Shown in pieces: positions 58,312 to 64,000 of a DNA stretch of 64,000 nucleotides (its first letter is position 1; the number at the start of each line of letters is the position of its first letter). The translations under genes were made by a program, and so were the position numbers. The DNA is from Nocardiopsis flavescens. GTDB lineage: Bacteria; Actinomycetota; Actinomycetes; Streptosporangiales; Streptosporangiaceae. The stretch covers positions 720,003-784,002 of the forward strand of contig NZ_FQZK01000001.1 of NCBI RefSeq assembly GCF_900141985.1, read 5' to 3'. A model generated the notes under the pieces. The model saw only the letters and a program-made list of their open reading frames with translations. It did no database searches and was not told where the DNA came from.

Positions 58312-58743
58312 GTGTCCCGTGTCCAGCTCGCCCTCAACGTCGCCGACCTCGAAGCCTCGGTCGCCTTCTACTCCACGCTCTTCGGCACAGAGCCCGCCAA
58401 GCGGCGGCCGGGCTACGCCAACTTCGCGATCGCCGAGCCCCCGCTCAAGCTCGTCCTCATCGAGGGCGAGCCGGGCCAGGAGACCCGGCTGGACCACCTG
58501 GGGGTGGAGGTGGAGGACACCGGCAGGGTCGAGGCCGCCGCCGACCGCCTCAAGGAGGCCGGGCTGGCCACGTTCGAGGAGAACGACACCTCCTGCTGCT
58601 ACGCGGTGCAGGACAAGGTGTGGGTCCACGGTCCGGGCCGGGAGCCGTGGGAGGTGTACGTGGTCAAGGCCGACAGCGACCGGCGCGGCAGGACCGGGGA
58701 CGCGCCGGCGCCCGCCCGGGCCGGAGGTTGCTGCGGCAGCTGA
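58312..58743 (+). CDS. arsI: ArsI-like C-As lyase/VOC arsenic-cadmium protein
   Basis: GTG 58312 follows CGGAGG; 143 residues, one VOC domain. The vicinal Cys95-Cys96 in N-D-T-S-C-C-Y-A-V-Q-D-K-V-W and His62, with Glu in E-P-W-E-V-Y, match ArsI, which uses Fe(II) to cleave the carbon-arsenic bond of methylarsonite. CadI proteins share the fold and motif. The C-terminal G-G-C-C-G-S adds a second Cys pair. Divergence from arsR with shared operators supports an arsenic role. Confidence 0.85.
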   Translation: MSRVQLALNVADLEASVAFYSTLFGTEPAKRRPGYANFAIAEPPLKLVLIEGEPGQETRLDHLGVEVEDTGRVEAAADRLKEAGLATFEENDTSCCYAVQDKVWVHGPGREPWEVYVVKADSDRRGRTGDAPAPARAGGCCGS

Positions 58744-58813
58744 GCCCTGACGGTTCCGGCCCCGCCGCAGCGTGCAGGCGCGGGCCGGAACCGACCCCGC
58801 CATCCGGAAGGCC

Positions 58814-58847
58814 TCTACTTCTGGAAACCCTCGTTTCCAGAAGTAGA
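58814..58847. repeat. Perfect 34-base palindrome
   Basis: TCTACTTCTGGAAAC and GTTTCCAGAAGTAGA form a perfect 15-bp stem with loop CCTC. It is AT-rich in a very GC-rich context, 70 bases after arsI. It could be an arsI terminator without a T-tract, or a recombination or regulatory site. Confidence 0.7.
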
Positions 58848-58882
58848 AGCGCCCTCGGAAGGGGGCCCGGGCTTAGCGCTGA

Positions 58883-59032
58883 ATCCTGTTCCGATGTTCC
58901 CCAGCCCTCGTCTCCCGGGCCAAGGCCGCCCTGAACGCCGGGGCCTCGCCGGGCGAGGTCGCCGCCGACTACGACGCGGACCGCTCCACCCTGTACCGGC
59001 GGGTGGAACAGCTCCGCCGGGAGGAGCGGTAG
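58883..59032 (+). pseudogene. C-terminal helix-turn-helix of a serine resolvase
   Basis: The frame has no start and ends at TAG 59030-59032. It reads A-K-A-A-L-N-A-G-A-S-P-G-E-V-A-A-D-Y, then D-R-S-T-L-Y-R-R-V, the Hin-type DNA-binding end of resolvase/invertase proteins. The catalytic domain is missing. Confidence 0.65.
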
Positions 59033-59236
59033 CTGAGGTGCCGGAGCTGCGAGGCCCTCATCGACTCCCCATCCGTCTTCCACGGCCGCACCGCGGCCAT
59101 CCGCCGGCTCGTGCTCCAGGCCCCGGCACCGGTCATCGCCCGGATGCCCGGCCACCACCCCGAACACATCACCGCGTCGGCCGCCGAGGCGGGAAGCCCG
59201 TGGTCTCACTACAACCCCGACGACCACGCAGAATGA
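59033..59236 (+). pseudogene. C-terminal remnant of an integrase-like protein
   Basis: Directly after the resolvase remnant, a frame ending at TGA 59234-59236 reads F-H-G-R-T-A-A-I-R-R-L-V-L-Q-A-P, then A-R-M-P-G-Y-H and W-S-H-Y. This is the tail of a family related to actinobacterial integrases and to the broken gene at 54692-55280. No start is present. Confidence 0.5.
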
Positions 59237-59454
59237 CCACACGGGGCGGCCAGAGGCGAATACCGACTACTCGATCACCGGCCTCCACCAGAACCGCCCC
59301 CGGGGTGCGGCGGAAACGCCTGGGCACCGTGCGGCCCTGCGGCGGCGGGCCGGGAACCTGCCCCGACGGAAAGGCCGGGGCACGGTGCGGACCCCGCCGC
59401 AGGGAGCCGGGCGGCGGGCGGGGCGCACCCCGCCCGCCGCCCGCCGCCCGCTCC

Positions 59455-59601
59455 CGGTCAGGTCTGGAAGGGAGGGGGGTCGGTCCCCCGCAGGCGGTAG
59501 TCCGGCCGGGCCCGCTCCAACCGGATCGACTCCAGCACGGTGTAGGCGTGGTACTTGGTCTGGGTGGTGGCACCCGCCAGGCGCTCCCACCACAGCCGGC
59601 C
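59455..59601. repeat. Parent copy of the 52.6-kb direct repeat
   Basis: The 3' end of the MBL-fold gene, repeated with about 95% identity at 52607-52752 in the same orientation. Just before it lie GC-rich bases with inverted repeats, also partly shared. Confidence 0.75.
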
Positions 59602-60540
59602 GTCGCCGGTCCTCTTCTCCAGGACATGCCTGGTGGCGTGGTTGGCCATGGAGTTGATCCAGTTCTCCGTCCCGACGAAGACCCGGTCCGGGCCGGTGGC
59701 GGCGAGGATGTCGACCAGCGCGTCGGAGCGGCTGAACCGCTCGACCGCCGCGGTGGCCCCTTCGAGCACGTCCGCGAAGTACTCCACGCACTCCTTCACC
59801 TGCTCGTAGGTGCCGTAGTGCATGTGGTGGCCGCCGACGAAGAAGTCGAAGTCGTAGCCGAGGATCTGGGAGTGCGCCTCGTACCATCCGGAGATGTTCT
59901 GCGAGGCGTCGCAGTGCATGAACGTGACGGAGCCCGGGCTGAGGATGTCCACGGCGGTGAGCACCCGCTGCTGCGGGGCGTGGATGAAGATGTTCCCCGG
60001 GCAGTGGTTCTCGCCCTTGTAGGACAGGTGCAGCTCCACGCCGCCCACGGTGAGGACGTGGTCGTCCTCGAACGTCAGGGTCGGAAGCGGGCGCTTGGGG
60101 TCGGGGAACCGCTCCAGGAGTTCCCGGGTGATGCGGTGGGCGACGATCTCGACGTCGGGGCCGTACACGGAGGCGGCGCCGATGTGGTCGGCGTGCCAGT
60201 GGCTGTAGATCACATGGGTGACCGGCTGTTCGGTGACCTCTTCGATCGCCGCCAGCATGTTCTCGCCCAGGGTCGGCGGCGCGTCGATGGCGACCACGCC
60301 CTCGCCGGTCACCACGAACGCGGCGTCGTAGCCGGCGCTGGTGACCCAGTAGAAGCCGCCGCGCAGCTCCTCCACGTGGTAGCCGTACTTCTGGAAGCGC
60401 TCACTGCCCAGGTACGCGGGGTAGTAGCCCTCGGGGTCCGGGGGGTCGTCGGCACCGACCCGGGGGAACCCGTAGTGGTCGATTCCGTAGAAGCCCGGAG
60501 TGCTGTCGACCGTGATGGGTCTCTGTTCGCTGGGGCACAT
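59458..60540 (-). CDS. MBL-fold metallo-hydrolase
   Basis: ATG 60540 begins a 360-residue protein. The metal motif is S-H-W-H-A-D-H-I-G (His114, His116, Asp118, His119); further ligands are probably His in K-G-E-N-H-C-P-G and in F-V-G-G-H-H-M-H. The fold is metallo-beta-lactamase-like and the long C-terminal helical region (about 255-330) is typical of environmental members with alkylsulfatase-like architecture. Substrate unknown. It follows the alcohol dehydrogenase gene by 61 bases in the same direction, so both probably serve one catabolic route. Confidence 0.85.
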   Translation of the reverse strand: MCPSEQRPITVDSTPGFYGIDHYGFPRVGADDPPDPEGYYPAYLGSERFQKYGYHVEELRGGFYWVTSAGYDAAFVVTGEGVVAIDAPPTLGENMLAAIEEVTEQPVTHVIYSHWHADHIGAASVYGPDVEIVAHRITRELLERFPDPKRPLPTLTFEDDHVLTVGGVELHLSYKGENHCPGNIFIHAPQQRVLTAVDILSPGSVTFMHCDASQNISGWYEAHSQILGYDFDFFVGGHHMHYGTYEQVKECVEYFADVLEGATAAVERFSRSDALVDILAATGPDRVFVGTENWINSMANHATRHVLEKRTGDGRLWWERLAGATTQTKYHAYTVLESIRLERARPDYRLRGTDPPPFQT

Positions 60541-60601
60541 CGAGGAGATGCCTTTCTCGTTCTTGGGGGACGTGGGGTGTCGGGCACGGAGCGCGGGCGG
60601 G

Positions 60602-61723
60602 CTACCGCGGCGGCGCGAACCGCAGGACCGCCTTGGTGGCGCGGCCGGCCCCCGCGTCGTCGAACGCGGCGCCGATGTCGGCGAAGTCGTAGAAGGTCAG
60701 CAGCCGGTCGATCGGGAACCGCCCCGCCCGGTAGAGCTCGGCCAGCTCGTTGACCAGCAGCGGCGAGACGGCGTCGCCCTGGATGATGCCGTGCAGCGAG
60801 CGGCCCATCGCGAGCCGGCCCGCGTCGACCACCGCGCCCGCCCCCTCCTGGAACGCCACGAAGCCGAAGCACCCCCGGGAGGCCAGCGCGCCGATCCCGG
60901 CGTCGAGGTTCCCGGGCCGGCCGCTGGTGTCCAGCACGTACTCCAGTCCGCGCCCGGCGATCGCGCGGAGCGCGAGCGCCGGGTCGTCGACCTCCGAGGG
61001 GTCGACAGTGTGGGTCGCCCCCAGCTCCCGGGCGAGTTCGAGCCGGGCGGGATCGACGTCGACGGCCACGATGGTGGCCGCACCCGCGACGCGGGCGGCC
61101 ATGACCGCCGCCATGCCCACGGCGCCCACCCCGAACACGGCCAGGGACGCGCCCACCGGGACGGCGAGGGACGTGAGCACGGCCCCGGCACCCGTCTGGA
61201 AGCCGCAGCCCAGGGGGGCCAGGACCTCCAGGGGCAGGTCGCTCGGCACCTTGACGGTGTTGCGCCGGTGGGCCAGGGCGTGGGTGGCGAAGGAGGACTG
61301 CCCGAAGAAGTGTCCGCGGGGGCCGGCGCCGGGGCCGCCGGGGGCGCGCAGCCCGTTGGAACCGTCCAGGCGGGCCCCCGCGAAGTTGGCCGCCCACACG
61401 TCGTCGCAGTAGGCCGCGTGCCCGGACAGGCAGGGCCCGCACCTTCCGCACGAGTGGTAGGAGAGCACGACGTGGTCGCCGGGCGCGACGGTGGTGACGG
61501 CGCCGCCCACGCGTTCGACGACCCCCGCGCCCTCGTGTCCCAGCACCGCGGGCAGCGGCGTCGCCATCCGCTGGGAGCGGACGTGGGCGTCGGTCGCGCA
61601 TATCCCGGTCGCGACCATGCGGACGAGGACCTCGTCGGGCCGGGGCTCCTCGATCTCGATGTCGCGGAACTCGAACGGCCCGTCCTGCTTCTCGATCACG
61701 GCGGCCCGCGCGGTTGTGGTCAT
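60602..61723 (-). CDS. Zinc-dependent alcohol dehydrogenase (MDR family)
   Basis: ATG 61723; a GTG at 61741 in frame is an alternative. 373 residues. Catalytic zinc ligands are Cys42 (G-I-C-A-T-D), His63-Glu64 (L-G-H-E-G-A-G) and a Cys in L-G-C-G-F-Q-T. The structural zinc has Cys92, Cys95, Cys98 and Cys106. The NAD fold is F-G-V-G-A-V-G-M, with V-A-V-D-V-D pointing to NAD(H). It resembles aryl- or benzyl-alcohol dehydrogenases, which oxidise primary alcohols to aldehydes. Probably cotranscribed with the MBL-fold gene. Confidence 0.88.
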   Translation of the reverse strand: MTTTARAAVIEKQDGPFEFRDIEIEEPRPDEVLVRMVATGICATDAHVRSQRMATPLPAVLGHEGAGVVERVGGAVTTVAPGDHVVLSYHSCGRCGPCLSGHAAYCDDVWAANFAGARLDGSNGLRAPGGPGAGPRGHFFGQSSFATHALAHRRNTVKVPSDLPLEVLAPLGCGFQTGAGAVLTSLAVPVGASLAVFGVGAVGMAAVMAARVAGAATIVAVDVDPARLELARELGATHTVDPSEVDDPALALRAIAGRGLEYVLDTSGRPGNLDAGIGALASRGCFGFVAFQEGAGAVVDAGRLAMGRSLHGIIQGDAVSPLLVNELAELYRAGRFPIDRLLTFYDFADIGAAFDDAGAGRATKAVLRFAPPR

Positions 61724-62166
61724 ACGGATGCGCCCTCTCACGGGGAGCCGTCGGCACCGAGGCGGCCGAGGACGGCGTTCACCGACGGCTCCCGGAATCG
61801 GTGTGGTGCGGGCCGCGGGGGCCCTTGAGCGGAACCGAACCTACGGCAGCCGTCCGGGGCGGCGGATCGGTCGCCGTATCGGTCACGGGAGGCGCACCGC
61901 CGACACGCTGCCGCGATCCGGGCGGCCGGGGCGGGGGCGGGAACACGACCGGTCACCGGGCGGCGGTGGCGGCTCCGGGACGTGTCAGGGGCCCCTGCGG
62001 GAATCCGGCCGACAGACCCCACCGCAGGGGCACACTGCCGGACCGCGCCGAAAGGGCAGTGGCCGACACCGGATCCGGGCGGTCCGGTGCCGGCTCGGGA
62101 ACGCCGGTCACCGGTCACCGGCCGCCGGGCAGGCGGCGGACCGCCGGGCACGCCCCGCGGGCGGCT
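61724..62166. other. Gene-free stretch between ADH and hxlR genes
   Basis: No supported gene in 443 bases. Several GGTCACCGG/CCGGTCACC-type inverted repeats occur around 61950 and 62106-62120; they may bind a regulator of the ADH-MBL pair. Confidence 0.35.
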
Positions 62167-62194
62167 CCGCCGCCGGTTCCGGGACCGGCGGCGG
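62167..62194 (-). terminator. Terminator of the HxlR gene
   Basis: CCGCCGCCGGT and ACCGGCGGCGG form a perfect 11-bp stem with a 6-base loop, nine bases after the stop. Confidence 0.65.
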
Positions 62195-62202
62195 GCGCGG
62201 GC

Positions 62203-62622
62203 TCATCTGTCGTCGGCCGCGGTCCGCCGCCCGGCGTCGTTCTCGACGCTCCACTCGATGAGCGGGTGCAGGACGCGCATGAGTCCGGCGCCGCGCTCGG
62301 TGGGCCGGTACAGGATCTGCACCGGCGTGGTCGGCACGACCGTCCGGTCGATGAGCCCCCGGGATTGCAGTTCGCGCAGGCGCTGGGACAGCAGCTGGTT
62401 CGAGATCCCGGGGATGCGCGCCCGGTACTCGACGAACCTGCGGGCACCGCGCATGGAGGCCAGGAGCACCGAGGCGGTCCACTTCCCGCCCACGACCTCC
62501 ACCGCGCGCTGGAAGCTGCGGCACACGGAGTCGTCGATGTGCTCGAAGTCCTCGTCCGCACCGCCCGGAGCGGCCGGAGGGACCGGGGCGGTGCGTTCGT
62601 CGTCCGGGCGGGGATCGGCCAT
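62203..62622 (-). CDS. HxlR-family transcriptional regulator
   Basis: ATG 62622; 139 residues. After an acidic 28-residue N-terminus comes the HxlR winged helix: C-R-S-F-Q-R-A-V-E-V-V-G-G-K-W-T, then F-V-E-Y-R-A-R-I-P-G-I-S-N-Q-L-L-S-Q-R-L and L-I-D-R-T-V-V-P-T-T-P-V. The family senses aldehydes, quinones or disulfide stress through a Cys near the N-terminus; Cys34 (D-S-V-C-R) stands at the usual place. A perfect palindrome lies in the divergent promoter. It may control itself and the LuxR-type gene or the ADH-MBL pair. Confidence 0.88.
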   Translation of the reverse strand: MADPRPDDERTAPVPPAAPGGADEDFEHIDDSVCRSFQRAVEVVGGKWTASVLLASMRGARRFVEYRARIPGISNQLLSQRLRELQSRGLIDRTVVPTTPVQILYRPTERGAGLMRVLHPLIEWSVENDAGRRTAADDR

Positions 62623-62642
62623 ACGGCCAGGATAACGGAGCC

Positions 62643-62659
62643 GGTCAGGATCACTGACC
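62643..62659. promoter_or_regulatory. Palindromic operator between hxlR and luxR genes
   Basis: GGTCAG-N5-CTGACC is a perfect 6-bp palindrome 21 bases before the HxlR start and 51 before the divergent gene. A further GGGTCATG follows. HxlR autoregulation is the simplest reading. Confidence 0.55.
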
Positions 62660-62709
62660 GGGTCATGTCGGCTTTGGCCGCGCCGCGGGCCGTTGGGCAC
62701 TCTGGGGCC

Positions 62710-64000
62710 ATGCACCCATCGCCTTTGGACACGCACGGCGCCGGCGGGGCGGAGCCGGTCGGCCGCCGGGAGGAGACGGCGGTCCTCGACGGGCTCCTCG
62801 CGGGGGCCCGCGGCGGCCGGGGCGGCGCCCTCGCCCTGTGGGGCGAGCCGGGGATCGGCAAGTCCGCCCTGCTGCGCCGCGCCCACGACCGGGCGGCGGA
62901 CTTCACCCGGCTCCCCCACCGGGCCGCGCGGTCGGAGTCGGACCTGCCCTTCGCCGGGCTGCACGGACTGCTGCGGCCGGTGGCCGACCGGATCGCCTCG
63001 CTGCCGGCGGACCGCGGTGCGGCGTGGGCCGCCGCCCTCGCCTCGGGTGCGGTGCCGCGGGACCGGCTGTCGGCGGGTGCGGCCGTATTGTCGCTGCTCT
63101 GCGTGCTCGCCGAGGAACGGCCCGTCCTCGTCCTGGTGGACGACGCGCAGTGGCTCGACGGGGCCACCGCGCGGTGCCTGGGCATCGTCGCCCGCCGTGC
63201 GGCGGCTCACCCCCTGGCGGTCGTGCTGGCCGACCACGGCGACCCCGCCGCCCGGCCGTGGGAGGGCGTCCCCGACCTGCGGGTCGGGGGGCTGGACCCG
63301 GAGAGCGCGCGGGCCCTGCACGCCGCGGTCGCCCCGCACGCCGACGAGGCGGCGGTGCTGGCCGCGGTCGACGGGGCGGGCGGCAACCCACTGGCGCTGC
63401 TGGAGGCGGCAGGGGCGGATCGCGGCCCCGGTGGCACCGGGCCGCTCACCGGGCCGGGGCTCCCGCCCGTCGGACCGCGCACGCGTCGCGCCTTCCGGGC
63501 CGCACTCGACGCGGTGAGCCCTCCGGCCCGGCTGCTCACCGTGCTCGCGGCGGCCGAGGACCACGGTGACCTGCTCGCGGTGGAGCGGGCGGGCCGCGCC
63601 CGGGGGATCGACGACACCGCCTGGGACGAGGCGGCGTCCGCGGGCCTGCTGCGCGTGGCGGGCGACCGCGTGGGCTTTCGGCACCCCCTCGTGCGCCGGG
63701 CCGTCCGCGCGTGCTGTGACGCCGCGACCAGGCGCCGGGCGCACCGCGCCCTGGCCGCCGCGCTGCCGGAGGAGTCGGACGAGCACGCCTGGCACCTCGC
63801 CGCCGCGGCCCGCGACCGCGACGAGAACGTCGCGGGGCTGCTCGAACGGGCCGCCGCCCGCTCCCGGCTGCGCGGGGCCCCGGCGGCCGAGGCACGGGCG
63901 CTGCGCAGGTCCGCCGAACTCTCGCCCGCGCCGGTGGACGCCTCCCGGCGGCTCGCCGGGGCGGCGCGGGCCGCCTGGGACGCCGGGGACGCGGCCGCCG
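62710..64000 (+). CDS. LuxR-type large ATPase regulator, N-terminal part (cut by window end)
   Basis: ATG 62710 is open to the end of the window, giving 430 visible residues. The AAA/STAND ATPase opens with V-G-R-R-E-E, Walker A G-E-P-G-I-G-K-S at 45-52, and Walker B V-L-V-D-D-A-Q-W-L-D near 140. F-R-H-P-L-V-R-R-A-V later is the winged-helix mark of LAL regulators. Such proteins are about 900 residues with a C-terminal LuxR helix-turn-helix, expected beyond the window. They activate catabolic or biosynthetic genes in response to ATP and an inducer. Confidence 0.85.
   Translation, partial: MHPSPLDTHGAGGAEPVGRREETAVLDGLLAGARGGRGGALALWGEPGIGKSALLRRAHDRAADFTRLPHRAARSESDLPFAGLHGLLRPVADRIASLPADRGAAWAAALASGAVPRDRLSAGAAVLSLLCVLAEERPVLVLVDDAQWLDGATARCLGIVARRAAAHPLAVVLADHGDPAARPWEGVPDLRVGGLDPESARALHAAVAPHADEAAVLAAVDGAGGNPLALLEAAGADRGPGGTGPLTGPGLPPVGPRTRRAFRAALDAVSPPARLLTVLAAAEDHGDLLAVERAGRARGIDDTAWDEAASAGLLRVAGDRVGFRHPLVRRAVRACCDAATRRRAHRALAAALPEESDEHAWHLAAAARDRDENVAGLLERAAARSRLRGAPAAEARALRRSAELSPAPVDASRRLAGAARAAWDAGDAAA

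Noticed and set aside
1..64000. tRNA or rRNA genes, CRISPR-Cas, replication origin
   Set aside because: I saw no sequence with the expected conserved features. Short tRNAs could be missed without a covariance search.

Overview
The window is about 72% GC, its codons end almost always in G or C, and many starts are GTG or TTG behind GGAGG-type ribosome sites. Gene content (fused MrpA/B antiporter, conservon-type roadblock and DUF742 proteins, FxSxx-system proteins, HAIR-type heat-shock operator) points to a filamentous actinomycete, most likely of the Nocardiopsaceae. The genus is an inference from gene content; no rRNA or tRNA gene is present to settle it.

Layout. 0-2 kb: transposase and other gene remnants around one small secreted protein. 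2-12.3 kb: an Hsp20-like protein behind a HAIR-like operator, a membrane esterase, a NemR-like electrophile sensor with a DJ-1/PfpI protein and two matching operators, then three transporters (PutP-, AgcS- and DASS-type). 12.6-18.4 kb: a translationally coupled mrp cation/proton antiporter operon. 18.4-23.6 kb: a GIDE-like membrane protein, a double VOC protein, a trypsin-like protease cassette with a Trypco1 protein, and a secreted DUF642-like protein. 23.6-25.5 kb: a non-coding block of six related repeats, three in each orientation. 25.5-30.3 kb: a small conserved protein, a CDF metal exporter, and an amidohydrolase between two Atu4866-domain proteins.

31-40.6 kb: a compact, unusual cluster with an XRE regulator, a roadblock protein, a DUF742 protein with a degenerate GTPase-like half, a styrene-monooxygenase-like flavoprotein, a methyltransferase, a KS-AT-ACP polyketide synthase and a CPBP protease. 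40.6-42.2 kb: a small membrane protein and a second CPBP protease behind twin palindromic operators.

43.3-52.5 kb: the most striking region. It holds a large FxsT-type ATPase/TIR-like/NTPase/TPR protein, an FxsB-type radical SAM peptide maturase, and divergently a tight three-gene operon of TIR, TIR and SLOG-4TM proteins. This resembles a Thoeris-like nucleotide-signalling immune system attached to peptide-modification genes.

52.6-59.4 kb: a decayed integrated segment with small unknown genes, recombinase remnants and an arsenic operon (arsR-acr3-arsC with divergent arsI). It is bracketed by a ~150-bp direct repeat derived from the 3' end of the MBL-fold gene at 59.5 kb. 59.4-64 kb: MBL-fold hydrolase, zinc alcohol dehydrogenase, HxlR regulator and the start of a LuxR-type ATPase regulator cut by the window end.
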